In this document: positions 34,015 through 42,978 of the stretch, piece after piece
Position numbering within the stretch: position 1 is the stretch's first letter
How the letters are laid out: the number at the start of each line of letters is the position of its first letter
Assembly (NCBI RefSeq): GCF_014084105.1
Contig: NZ_CP048289.1
Location: 505,922 to 569,921 of the forward strand
Source: Streptacidiphilus sp. P02-A3a
GTDB lineage: Bacteria > Actinomycetota > Actinomycetes > Streptomycetales > Streptomycetaceae
DNA length: 64,000 nucleotides
Reading direction: 5' to 3'
Translations under genes and position numbers: made by a program
Notes under the pieces: generated by a model
The model's database searches: none
What the model saw: only the letters and a program-made list of their open reading frames with translations
What the model was told of the DNA's origin: nothing

Positions 34015-34791
34015 TCAGGCGGCCGGTGTGAACGCGGTGATCGCGTCGACGAGTTCGTCGGGGGCTTCGAGCGGGATGAGGTGCCCGGTGTTCGCAATCA
34101 CCGCGAACTGCGCTCCGGAGAGGTAGGGAAGGAGGTTGCGGCGCAGCACGTCGGCGGGTTCGACGCGGTCGTGCTCGCCGGCGATGACGAGGGCTGGGAC
34201 GCTGATCATGCGGGCGTGGTCGGTGATGTCCTCGGCGATGCCGCGCAGCGGCCATTCCGTGCGCGCCGCCTCGGCGCCGGCCCGGGAGTCCGCGCCGATC
34301 TGTGCCTTGACTGGCGCCGGCAGGTCGGTGGCGGTCAGGACGGTGTCCCTCGCGCCGGCGACGGACTCTTCGGTGTCGTAGGCGTGGGAGAGGAACTCGC
34401 GGTACTCGGCGGTGATCTCCGCGGCCGGCCTGGCCGGTCCGGATCCGACGAGGACTACCCCCCGCAGACGGGCGGGTCGCGTTGCGGCGACGAGTTGCGC
34501 CACCTTGCCGCCCATGGAGTGCCCGACCAGGACGTAGTCGTCGATTCCGGCGTCGGCGAGGACGGCGACGGTGTCATCGGCGAGTTGGCGGAGCGTGTAG
34601 GGCCCGGGGAGCGTGTTCGAACGGCTCCACCCGCGGAAGTCGACCGTGAGCGTGTCGCGGCCCGGTAGACGGTCTACGACCAGGTCCCAGGTGCGGGCGG
34701 ACCCGCCCCAGTAGTGCAGGAAGACCAGGGTCGGACCTGTGCCCCTGCGATGGTCGTATGCGGGCAGGGAAAGGTGGTGTGGGCTGGTCAT
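34015..34791 (-). CDS. Alpha/beta hydrolase (group B)
   Basis: This 258-aa hydrolase has TLVFLHYWGGSARTWDLVV as oxyanion strand, LVGHSMGGKVAQLVAA as nucleophile elbow (GHSMGG, ~residue 92), VPALVIAGEHDRVEP for the acid and IANTGHLIPLEAPDEL for the His (~residue 237). This is the general hydrolase pattern of haloperoxidase and epoxide-hydrolase relatives, different from the neighbouring group A enzymes. It lies 88 bp upstream of the group A gene on the same strand, so it may be co-transcribed. It is divergent from the AraC regulator, a likely controller. Confidence 0.85.
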   Translation of the reverse strand: MTSPHHLSLPAYDHRRGTGPTLVFLHYWGGSARTWDLVVDRLPGRDTLTVDFRGWSRSNTLPGPYTLRQLADDTVAVLADAGIDDYVLVGHSMGGKVAQLVAATRPARLRGVVLVGSGPARPAAEITAEYREFLSHAYDTEESVAGARDTVLTATDLPAPVKAQIGADSRAGAEAARTEWPLRGIAEDITDHARMISVPALVIAGEHDRVEPADVLRRNLLPYLSGAQFAVIANTGHLIPLEAPDELVDAITAFTPAA

Positions 34792-34922
34792 GTGGGGATC
34801 CTTCGGTCTCGCTCTGCGGCTGGTTTTGCCTTGGTTCCATTGGACCGCCGAGGGCGGAACGAGTCATCGGCACGACTGGACGGCTGGTGGTGGAAACTGG
34901 ACTCGTGGCAACGATCCGGCAC

Positions 34923-35732
34923 ATGACCTATCAGCCCGTCGACCGCGGGGCCTCGTCAGTCGAGGTGATGACATTCCAACGACTCCGGGACATCAACGAC
35001 CGCGGCACGCAGCGAGCCGACTTCCACGTCCTGGCTCTCGTCGACGAAGGGGACGGCAAGGTCACGGTCGACTTCGTCTCCCACCCGCTCTCGGCGCGGA
35101 CCGCGGTGTGGATCCCGCCCGGCGCAGTGCACCGCTGGGACGACATCACCCGCGTCGCGGGACACCTGGTGCTCTTCGTGCCGACCGCGCCGGTAACGCA
35201 CCGCACGCGCGTGCTGGTCGCCTCTCCCGATCTCGTCGCCCGGTGGCCGGTGCCCGCCGAAGCCTGGCCGTTCGCCGACGCGGCACGCAGGCACCTTGTC
35301 CTGGAGGCGGCCGCCCTGGCCGAGGACCCGTCGACGGAGCTGCCCGCGATCCTGCTGTCCGCACTGATCACCCGCGTCGAGCCCCCGCATTGCCAGGCTC
35401 GCTCGGCGAACCCGACGTTCCAGCTGTTCCGCTCGAGCGTCGAGGCGCATTTTCGGACCCGCCACGACGCCGGTTACTACGCGGCTACGCTCGGGTTCGC
35501 CCCGCGCACCCTGACCCGGGCAGTGCAGCAGGTCACCGGGCGTACCGCGAAGGCGTACATCGTGGAACGGATCGTGCTGGAAGCGAAGCGCCTGCTGGCC
35601 CACGAACGCGTCAACGCGGCGCGGTGTGCGAGCGAGCTCGGGTTCCCGGACCCGTCGAACTTCTCGCTCTTCTTCCTGAAAGCGACAGGCGTCCGTCCCG
35701 GCGCCTGGCAGGCGGCGACGATCCTGGACTGA
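34923..35732 (+). CDS. AraC-family transcriptional regulator
   Basis: This is a 269-aa regulator from ATG 34923; in-frame GTG codons upstream leave the start uncertain. The N-terminal ~150 residues form a cupin-like sensing domain (FHVLALVDEG; PLSARTAVWIPPGAVHRWDD). The C-terminal AraC-type double helix-turn-helix covers residues ~165-260 (YYAATLGFAPRTLTRAVQQVTGRTAKAYI; CASELGFPDPSNFSLFFLKATGVRPGAWQ). The gene is divergent from the hydrolase operon, with 131 bp between, and probably activates it in response to a small molecule. Confidence 0.88.
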   Translation: MTYQPVDRGASSVEVMTFQRLRDINDRGTQRADFHVLALVDEGDGKVTVDFVSHPLSARTAVWIPPGAVHRWDDITRVAGHLVLFVPTAPVTHRTRVLVASPDLVARWPVPAEAWPFADAARRHLVLEAAALAEDPSTELPAILLSALITRVEPPHCQARSANPTFQLFRSSVEAHFRTRHDAGYYAATLGFAPRTLTRAVQQVTGRTAKAYIVERIVLEAKRLLAHERVNAARCASELGFPDPSNFSLFFLKATGVRPGAWQAATILD

Positions 35733-36080
35733 GCTGGCGGCACCCGCCTCGCCTGCGCGATGCCGAAGAAAGGCGACAACTGGGCCTCCTGATCGCCGTG
35801 TTGGCACAGAAACCCTTCGAGCTGATGGCGAACCTCGACTCCACAAGCGCCATCACCGTCCGCCGCATCGGCAGTTTGCGCTGCCAGTTCTGCGTACGGA
35901 TCTTCGTGTGCGCCGCGTGAGAGCGCTGCTTGGCTGGAGAGCAAGCAGTCAACGGGCCCAACGGAAGAGGATGAGGCCGATGAGATCTCTGGTACATCTC
36001 AGCTCGCAATCGCTCCGGGAGGCAAATCCCGGTGCGGGATCCCCTTGCCGCAGTGACGCAGCCATGCTCGGTATGAGCTG
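35733..36080. other. Non-coding gap between AraC and LuxR genes
   Basis: I see no supported gene in these 348 bp. Short open frames on both strands have poor codon use and no recognisable motif. The region should contain the promoter of the LuxR gene. Confidence 0.5.
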
Positions 36081-37880
36081 ATGACCATGTCCAGCACCGC
36101 CGCATGGGGGAACGCGTCAGAGAGCCGACCCGAGGCATCCGCCGCAGGAGTTGAGCCGAGTACCGCTCCCCCCGCACGCGGATTCTGCTCAGCCTGTGGG
36201 CAAGGCCCAGGACTGCCTGGGACCGCAGGCCCTGACCAGGACCCGGCTGCCATGCGCGCCTTGGTGGACGAGGTCGCGGCCCGGCTGCTCCTCCTGTATC
36301 CCGTCATCTCATCTGCAGCGCTGGAGCCGACGCAGGACGGCGAGGCACGCGCGGGGACCGCCGCGCGCCAGGCGGTGAGCATCACTGGTGACCTCACAGT
36401 GCTCGCGGACGCCAGGCGTGCCCGTGCGAGGCTTGCGGCAACAGCCGAGACGTCGCTCGCGAACGCTCTTGTACTTCTGCACGAGGACGGGGACGTGCCG
36501 GCTGCATACCGCATCCTGTTGCGGGCGGCGGAGGGCGTGCGCGACCAGAGCGCCGGAACGGTCGGATGCGAGGAGATCCTGTGGAGCCTGGTCACGGCTT
36601 GTCGGCTCACCGGTCGGCAGGAGCACAGGGAGTCCCTTGAACGCTTTCTCACCGCCTCAGACGCCCTGGTCACGCCAAGCCTGCGCACTGCCGTGCGCGG
36701 CGTCCTGGACCCGGCCGCCGAGCCCGGCTGGCTGCAGGAACAGATCGAGTCGCTCGACTGCCAGGCCGAGCCGGACGAGATCGTGCGGATCGCCGGGACA
36801 GCTGCCGCCGTCGGCTACCTACCGGACTGCCGACAGGCACTGCGCCGTGTCGCGTGCCCTGATCCTGTCGGCCGCTTCGGCATCCCAGGTGCGCAGGCCA
36901 GCATCCTGCTGGCACTTGAGGCGTACCAGACCGGGCAGTGGGGAGAAGCCGACCGGCTCGCCACGACCACTGCGGAACAGTGCGCCGCCCAGGGCTATCA
37001 GCTGCTTCGCCGACAGGCGCAGGCTGTGCTCGCTTTCGTGGCGGCGGCCCGCGGTGACGCCACGACCGCCCTGGCGGTGGCCGACGAAATCGCCCGATGG
37101 GCGGCACCGCGAGGACTCGTTTCCTTGGTTGCCAGCGCTCAGCATGCCTGCCTCGTCGCGACTCTCGCCCAGTCGGACATCACTGGGGCGTACCAGTGGG
37201 CCGCCCGGATCATCCCGGCTGCGGGCCCCGCCGTCGGCCAGCCGTTCGCCGCATGGGCGCTGCTCGACATCGTCGAGGCCGCGCTGCGCGCGGATCGGCG
37301 CGAGGAGGCCGAGGCGTACCTGCATGCGATGAGGCAGTCCGGCCTGGTGGCGCCGTCACCGCGCATGGCTCTGGTGTCGACCGCAGCAAGGGCAATGACT
37401 GCGGCGGACAAGGAGGCGTCGGCCCTGTTCGAGGAGGCGCTGGCGGTGGAGGATGCCGGCCGGTGCCCGTTCGACCGGGCCCGGGTGCACCTCATGGCCG
37501 GTGAGCGACTACGGCGGATGCGGGCAGTGCGTGAGGCCCGAGCCCACCTCGGTGCCGCCCATGAGGACTTCCGTCGGCTCGGCGCGCCGACCTGGGCACG
37601 CCGTGCTGCCGTGGGGCTGCGTGCTGTCGGCCTGGTTGCGCCGGGCGCGGACATCGACGAGGGCTCGCAGGTGCTGACGGCGCGGGAACTCAGGATTGCG
37701 CGGCTTGTGGCTGTGGGCCTGAGCAACAGGGAGATCGGTGACCGCCTGCACATGTCGCACCGAACGGTCGCCAGTCACTTGTACCGGATGTTTCCGCGGT
37801 TGGGAATCACCTCAAGGGCGGCGCTCGGAACGATCCTGCAATCCATTGAGGCCGAGAACGAGTCCACCCCCGGGCCATGA
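36081..37880 (+). CDS. LuxR-type regulator without an N-terminal ATPase
   Basis: This 599-aa protein ends in a LuxR helix-turn-helix: LTARELRIARLVAVGLSNREIGDRLHMSHRTVASHLYRMFPRLGITSR (~residues 530-578). The rest is a helical solenoid of TPR-like hairpins (ALEAYQTGQWGEADRLA; AWALLDIVEAALRADRREEAEAYL). It resembles the C-terminal two-thirds of LAL regulators (MalT-like), but no Walker A or B motif is present. It may be a naturally ATPase-free form or a truncated one. The first ~60 residues are low-complexity with CSACGQ. It precedes the STAND regulator on the same strand. Confidence 0.85.
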   Translation: MTMSSTAAWGNASESRPEASAAGVEPSTAPPARGFCSACGQGPGLPGTAGPDQDPAAMRALVDEVAARLLLLYPVISSAALEPTQDGEARAGTAARQAVSITGDLTVLADARRARARLAATAETSLANALVLLHEDGDVPAAYRILLRAAEGVRDQSAGTVGCEEILWSLVTACRLTGRQEHRESLERFLTASDALVTPSLRTAVRGVLDPAAEPGWLQEQIESLDCQAEPDEIVRIAGTAAAVGYLPDCRQALRRVACPDPVGRFGIPGAQASILLALEAYQTGQWGEADRLATTTAEQCAAQGYQLLRRQAQAVLAFVAAARGDATTALAVADEIARWAAPRGLVSLVASAQHACLVATLAQSDITGAYQWAARIIPAAGPAVGQPFAAWALLDIVEAALRADRREEAEAYLHAMRQSGLVAPSPRMALVSTAARAMTAADKEASALFEEALAVEDAGRCPFDRARVHLMAGERLRRMRAVREARAHLGAAHEDFRRLGAPTWARRAAVGLRAVGLVAPGADIDEGSQVLTARELRIARLVAVGLSNREIGDRLHMSHRTVASHLYRMFPRLGITSRAALGTILQSIEAENESTPGP

Positions 37881-38024
37881 TGCCGAGACCGTCGTGGCTG
37901 CTTTGCGCCAGCATCGGATCACTCTCGGTACTCGCCTAGGGTTCACATCCTGGGCGCATCCGACGGCGCAGGCGTCCCACCTGCGACAATTCCCCCGTCA
38001 GGATGGCAACTGAGGGTGAGTGCG

Positions 38025-40772
38025 ATGGCCGAGACGCCGAGCGAGTTCGCTGGTGCGCTGCGGGGGCAGCGTAAGCAGGCGCGGATGACGCAGCAGGAAC
38101 TGGCTGACGCGGCCGGGGTGAGCCTGCGAACCGTCAGTGATCTTGAACGGGGCGTCGCCACTAGTCCCCAGCGGGAGACGGTACGGCTGCTGGGTGACGC
38201 ATTGTCCCTCATGGGCGTCGAGCGGGCGCGGTTCGAGACGGCGGCGCGCGGCCGTCCGCTGGGGGCCGTGCCCGCCGCAGCCGCCGCGGCAATGCGGTCG
38301 CTGCCGCGTGACGTGGCATCGTTCACCGGGCGGCAGCGAGAACTCGACCAACTGACTAACGCCGCGGAGGTTTCGGGCGGGGTGGTGGGCATCCACGCGA
38401 TCGGCGGGATGGCTGGAGTCGGCAAGACCGCGTTCGCGGTCCGTGCTGCGCACCGGTTGGCCGACCGGTTCCCCGGTGGGCAGGTATTCCTACCGTTGCA
38501 CGGGCACACCCCGGGCCAGCAGCCGGTCGACCCGGCCGACGCGCTGGCGAGCCTGCTGCTGGCAGCCGGCGTTGCGCCGGGCCAGATCCCGCAGGGGATG
38601 GAGGAGCGGGCGGCGCTGTGGCGCGACCGAATAGCGGACAAGCGGCTGCTGCTGATCCTCGACGATGCGGCCGGCAGCGATCAGGTTCAGCACCTGCTGC
38701 CAGGATCGGGCGAGAGCCTGGTGCTGATCACCAGTCGACGGCACCTGTCGGCACTGGACGATGCGGTCACCCTCAGCCTGGACACGCTGCCTGCGGGCGA
38801 CGCGGCCGCGCTGCTGGTGCGCCTGGCCGGCCGACCCGGCCTGAGCGTCGGCGATCCCGGAGTCGGGGAGATCAGCGGACTGTGCGGATACCTGCCGCTG
38901 GCGGTCGGAATGATGGCCCGGCAATTGCGCCACCACCCTTCGTGGACAGCAGCGGGCCGGGCTGCCGAACTGGCCTCGGCACGTGACCGGCTCGGGCTGA
39001 TGGTCACCGAGAACCTCTCGGTGGCCGCCGCATTCGACCTGTCGTATGCCGACCTGGCCGAAGACCAGCAGCAGCTGTTCCGTTACCTGGGTCTGCACCC
39101 GGGGACCGACATCGACGGCTACGCCGCAGCGGCCCTGGTCGGGGGCTCTTTGTCCGACGGGCGCCGGGGCTTGGAAGGGTTGTACGACCAGTATCTGCTG
39201 ACTGAGTCGGACCACGGCCGCTACCGGCTGCACGACCTGCTGCGCGAGCATGCCAGGGCTCTGGCCGACCGGCTGGACGCGCACGAGCACAGGGGTGCCG
39301 CCCTTGACCGGCTGCTGGACTACTACCAGTGCACCGCCGCCGCCGCGAACAGTCGCATCACCAGTCAGATCCACCCTGGCCCGAGCGTGGACGGCGGCAA
39401 GCCGGGTTCCGCCCCTGACCTGGGTGACCAGGTGCAGGCGCTGGCGTGGGCGAGAAGCGAACGTGCCAACCTGCTGAACTGTCTGGACCATGCCGCCGGG
39501 ACAGGCCGACGTGACCGTGTTGCCCCACTGACCGCAGGAATCAGCGGGCTTCTGAGGCAGGACGGACCGTGGACCGACGCTGTGGGAAGGCACTCGACCG
39601 CGGCCCGGGCAGCGCAGCGACTCGGTGACCGTTCGAGCCAGGCCAACGCCCTGTGCGACCTGGGGGCGGCACAGCTGCAGTCGGGTGACGCGACCGGTGC
39701 GTTGCAAGCCCATGAGCAGGCGTTGGAAATCTACCGCGGCCTCGGTGACCGGCTCGGCCAGGCCAATGCGCTGTTCGGCCACGGGGAGGCGAACCTGATG
39801 CTCAGCGACTTCGCCGCCTCCGCGCTGGAGCTGGAACAAGCCTTGTCCATCTGCCGCGAGTTGGGCAACCGGCCCGGTCAGGCCATGATCCTCAACGTCC
39901 TGGCAACCATCCCGGGCCTGTCCGGCGACTACCCGGCCGCCATACAGGCCGCGCAGGAGGCACTGGACATCAGCCGTGAGCTGGGCGACCGGCTCGGACA
40001 GATCAGGGCTCTGGTCATGCTGGCGAACATGCATCAACTCACCACTGACTATCCGGCCGCCCAGCAGGTCCTGGACGAGGCACTGCCCATCTGCCGCGAG
40101 ATGGGGGACCGACCCGGCCTGGCCAGGGCTCTCCTGACTCTGGTGAGCGTCCAGCGCCCTACGGGCCAGTACGCGGCCGCGCTGGTGGCGCTGGAGGAGG
40201 CACTGCACATCCACCGCGACCTGGGGAGCCTGCGCGGCCAGGTCAGCGCGCTGACCCACCTGGGGGGCGTGCTGCAGAAAACGGGTGACTTTCCGGCGGC
40301 GTTGCAGGCCCTGGACGAGGCGCTGCGCATCGCCCGCGAGCAGGGGCTTCTCGTCGGTCAAGGCTATGCGCTCCACACGCGGGGCTGCCTGATGCGGCAG
40401 ACCGGCAACTACCTGCAGGCAGCCCAGGACCTGGACCAGGCACTGGTCACCTGCCGTGACACGGACAACCGCGGTGCCCTGGCCGAGGTACTGAATGATC
40501 GGGGCGAGCTGCACCGGATCTGCGGTGAGACGGCGTCGGCGCGAATCTGCCACCAGGAGTCCCTGGATCTGGCACGCGCGATCGACAGCCCGTGGGACCA
40601 GGCACTGGCGTTGGCCGGCCTGGGCCGCGCTGCCCTGGCCGAGAACGACACGGTGCAGGCGAGGACCCTGCTGGAAGGGGCTCTGGGAATCTTCGAGCGC
40701 ATAGGAGCGCCCGAGGTCCAGGAGCTTCGGTCCGAGCTGGAAACCCTGACCGGCCCCGGACCCACGGCGTAA
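38025..40772 (+). CDS. XRE / NB-ARC / TPR STAND regulator
   Basis: This 915-aa protein starts at ATG 38025 after GAGGG; GTG 38016 is an alternative. An XRE helix-turn-helix lies at residues ~7-62 (MTQQELADAAGVSLRTVSDLERG). An NB-ARC ATPase follows with Walker A GGMAGVGKTAF (~residue 127), Walker B KRLLLILDDAAGS (~205), LVLITSRR (~230), CGYLPLAVGMMARQL (~290) and RYRLHDLLREHARALA (~395). From ~residue 530 about nine TPR units of 40 residues repeat (QANALxxLGxxxxxxGDxxxALxxxxQALxIxRxLGDR). It is a signal-dependent oligomerising switch. The neighbouring hydrolase genes are plausible targets. Confidence 0.92.
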   Translation: MAETPSEFAGALRGQRKQARMTQQELADAAGVSLRTVSDLERGVATSPQRETVRLLGDALSLMGVERARFETAARGRPLGAVPAAAAAAMRSLPRDVASFTGRQRELDQLTNAAEVSGGVVGIHAIGGMAGVGKTAFAVRAAHRLADRFPGGQVFLPLHGHTPGQQPVDPADALASLLLAAGVAPGQIPQGMEERAALWRDRIADKRLLLILDDAAGSDQVQHLLPGSGESLVLITSRRHLSALDDAVTLSLDTLPAGDAAALLVRLAGRPGLSVGDPGVGEISGLCGYLPLAVGMMARQLRHHPSWTAAGRAAELASARDRLGLMVTENLSVAAAFDLSYADLAEDQQQLFRYLGLHPGTDIDGYAAAALVGGSLSDGRRGLEGLYDQYLLTESDHGRYRLHDLLREHARALADRLDAHEHRGAALDRLLDYYQCTAAAANSRITSQIHPGPSVDGGKPGSAPDLGDQVQALAWARSERANLLNCLDHAAGTGRRDRVAPLTAGISGLLRQDGPWTDAVGRHSTAARAAQRLGDRSSQANALCDLGAAQLQSGDATGALQAHEQALEIYRGLGDRLGQANALFGHGEANLMLSDFAASALELEQALSICRELGNRPGQAMILNVLATIPGLSGDYPAAIQAAQEALDISRELGDRLGQIRALVMLANMHQLTTDYPAAQQVLDEALPICREMGDRPGLARALLTLVSVQRPTGQYAAALVALEEALHIHRDLGSLRGQVSALTHLGGVLQKTGDFPAALQALDEALRIAREQGLLVGQGYALHTRGCLMRQTGNYLQAAQDLDQALVTCRDTDNRGALAEVLNDRGELHRICGETASARICHQESLDLARAIDSPWDQALALAGLGRAALAENDTVQARTLLEGALGIFERIGAPEVQELRSELETLTGPGPTA

Positions 40773-40853
40773 GCGGCCGAGGGACGACTACAGCGCCGGC
40801 CCGCCCCTGCACGGAGAGTACACCGGTCAGCAGCGGGCCGCGTGACGTGAGCG

Positions 40854-40885
40854 GGTCGGTGCCGGGAACGATCCCGGTACCGACC
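40854..40885. terminator. Hairpin between convergent genes
   Basis: GGTCGGTGCCGGGA pairs with TCCCGGTACCGACC with 13 of 14 matches and a 4-base loop. It separates the STAND regulator (+) from the secreted hydrolase (-). Confidence 0.65.
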
Positions 40886-40910
40886 TGGCCGTCTATGAGC
40901 CTCGGTGGCG

Positions 40911-41774
40911 TCAGGTCGTGCTGTGCACGGCCTTCAGGATCACGTCGGTGACCACGCCGGGATTGCTGACCATGGACAGGTGCGGGGCCTTGACCTCGGT
41001 GATGTGGGCACCGGCAGCCTGAGCCATGGAGAGCTGCTCAGCCGGCGGGATGGCGTTGTCCGCGGTTCCCACCACCGCCCACGAGGGGATGGTCCTCCAC
41101 GCCGGGACACCGGACGGCTCGGTGAGCGCCGCGGTGGTCAGGGGCCGCTGGACGGAGCTGAGTTGTGCCGCCTCCTTGGCGGGCAGACCGTTGGCCATGC
41201 AGCCGGCGAACGCGCTCTGCTTGATGTAGGCGTCCTCCGCGCCCGCCGGGGCTCCCGGGTAGGGGACCAGGGTGAGGTTGGCGTTGTCGGTGACGCAGGA
41301 TCCCGGGACCGTGGTGACCAACTGCCCGATGGTCTGCCCCGCATCGGGGGCGAACGCGTCGACGTAGACGAGTGCCCTGACGTTCGGGTCGCCGGTGGCG
41401 GCATTGGTGATGACCGCGCCGCCGTAGGAGTGGCCGACCAGGATGACGGGGCCCGGGATGGTGTCGAGGAAGTCCCGGATCGAGGCGGAGTCGTTGGACA
41501 GCCCCTCCAGCGGGTTCGGCGGCACGTAGACGGTGTACCCGTCACTCTGCAGCCGGCTGACCACCGCTGCCCAGCTCGAACTGTCGCCCCACGCACCGTG
41601 CACGAGGACGATGCTGGGCTTGACGGCGGTATTCGCGCTAGCCGCGGCCGCCGCGGGGCTGCCGGTGCTGGCGAACGCGGCCTGGCCGGCCGGAACCGCG
41701 ATCGCGGCCGCCGCCAGGGCGACGGCCACAGCCGTCGCCCGCAGCTTCGGCCGAGTTGTCGACTTGATGCGCAT
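40911..41774 (-). CDS. Secreted alpha/beta hydrolase (group A paralogue)
   Basis: This 287-aa hydrolase has a typical export signal: MRIKSTTRPKLR, then a hydrophobic AVAVALAAAAIAVPAG stretch and likely cleavage near AFA-ST (~residue 35). The mature part has SIVLVHGAWGDSSSWAAVV, GHSYGGAVITNA (nucleophile Ser), WAVVGTADNAIPP (acid) and KAPHLSMVSNPGVV (His). Cys pairs (SCVTD, FAGCMANG) are compatible with a disulfide outside the cell. It is paralogous to the enzymes at 33183 and 41831, with 56 bp separating it from the latter in the same direction. Confidence 0.87.
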   Translation of the reverse strand: MRIKSTTRPKLRATAVAVALAAAAIAVPAGQAAFASTGSPAAAAASANTAVKPSIVLVHGAWGDSSSWAAVVSRLQSDGYTVYVPPNPLEGLSNDSASIRDFLDTIPGPVILVGHSYGGAVITNAATGDPNVRALVYVDAFAPDAGQTIGQLVTTVPGSCVTDNANLTLVPYPGAPAGAEDAYIKQSAFAGCMANGLPAKEAAQLSSVQRPLTTAALTEPSGVPAWRTIPSWAVVGTADNAIPPAEQLSMAQAAGAHITEVKAPHLSMVSNPGVVTDVILKAVHSTT

Positions 41775-41830
41775 CAGTTGTCTCCCTGTCGTTCGTTGGG
41801 CGGGCCCCGTTCCGGGTGGACCGGGATCTG

Positions 41831-42535
41831 CTACGCGGCGTTGACCGCGACAACCTCAGCGGCCTTCTGGATCAGCTCCGCCGTCTGCTGGGGGTGGGAG
41901 ACCATGACGACGTGGCTGGACGCGATCTCCACGGTGACCGCATCCATGCGCCGGGCGAACAGGCGCTGGGCGTCGGCCGGGATCGCCTGGTCCTCGGTGG
42001 CGACCAGGTACCAGGAGGGCAGGTGCGTCCACGACGGGTCACCCATCACGTCACCGAACGTGGACGCCGCAAGCGGCTGCTGGGCGGCATGCATGACCCT
42101 GGCCTTGACCGGGTCGACGTCCGAGGCGAAGTGATGGACGTAGTCGTCCTCCGGCAGCCAGCCGAGGCCCTGCTTGTCGATGAACTGGTTCGCCACGGCC
42201 GGGGGCAGCGGGCCCTGCGACAGCAGGCTGCCCAGGGACTCGCCCTGGTCGATCGCGAACGCGGCGACGTACACCAGAGCCGCCACGTTCGGTGCGTCGG
42301 CGCCGAGCGCGGTGATGATCTGCCCGCCGTAGGAGTGCCCCACGACGACCGTCGGGCCGTCCTGCAGCTCCAGCACCTGCCGCAGTCGCGCGACGTCGGC
42401 GGCCAGCGCGGTCATCGGGAACTGCGGCGCGGTCACGTGGTAGCCCTCGGCCTGCAGACGCTCGACGACGCCGCTCCAGCAGGAGCCGTCCGCCCACGCG
42501 CCGTGAACGAGAACGATGTTGGGTCGAACACTCAT
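41831..42535 (-). CDS. Cytoplasmic alpha/beta hydrolase (group A paralogue)
   Basis: This 234-aa hydrolase starts at ATG 42535 after GGGAGG. It has no signal peptide: SVRPNIVLVHGAWADGSCWSGVV opens directly. The nucleophile elbow is VVVGHSYGGQIITAL, the acid strand WYLVATEDQAIPADAQ and the His region ASSHVVMVSHPQQTAELI. Same family as its downstream neighbour, so the pair offers one exported and one internal form. Both probably act on similar esters. A palindrome 77 bp upstream may be its operator. Confidence 0.87.
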   Translation of the reverse strand: MSVRPNIVLVHGAWADGSCWSGVVERLQAEGYHVTAPQFPMTALAADVARLRQVLELQDGPTVVVGHSYGGQIITALGADAPNVAALVYVAAFAIDQGESLGSLLSQGPLPPAVANQFIDKQGLGWLPEDDYVHHFASDVDPVKARVMHAAQQPLAASTFGDVMGDPSWTHLPSWYLVATEDQAIPADAQRLFARRMDAVTVEIASSHVVMVSHPQQTAELIQKAAEVVAVNAA

Positions 42536-42611
42536 CTCTGTACAACCTCCCAGGTAGGAACCATGTGCCCTCATGCTCGGACGCTCAGCTACCTCAGTGG
42601 AATCCGCAGAA

Positions 42612-42645
42612 TGACTGCGCTCATCTGTCGGAGCGAACGCAGTCA
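42612..42645. promoter_or_regulatory. Inverted repeat upstream of the hydrolase pair
   Basis: TGACTGCG and CGCAGTCA flank an 18-bp centre that contains a second nested repeat (CTC...GAG). It lies 77 bp upstream of the 41831-42535 gene and could be an operator for the nearby LuxR or STAND regulator. The rest of 42536-42899 shows no gene. Confidence 0.5.
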
Positions 42646-42978
42646 CTCAGCTGATCCCGCTGCTGCGTGCGACGGGCGGCAACTGCCGAGCGCACCCTTG
42701 GGCACGCGAAGAGCTCACCGGGCTTGAGTTGCCCCGACTGGCGATCACCGTCCGCTCGCAATCCGCTCAGGAGCCGGCCCGGCATGGAGGTCCTCCCTCG
42801 ACGGTTCGGACTGGTCCAGCAGTGGGCTGCACCCCGGCGCGACCCGCAGGACTCTGCCGCCGGCGGTCCCCCTCGGAGAACTGCGCGCCGCAGTACCCAC
42901 TCGGTGTCGGCAACGGCTGAAAATGGGCCGGTCTGAACGGTTCAATCGTGGGCCATCGTGTGGTCTCGTTCGTTGGGT

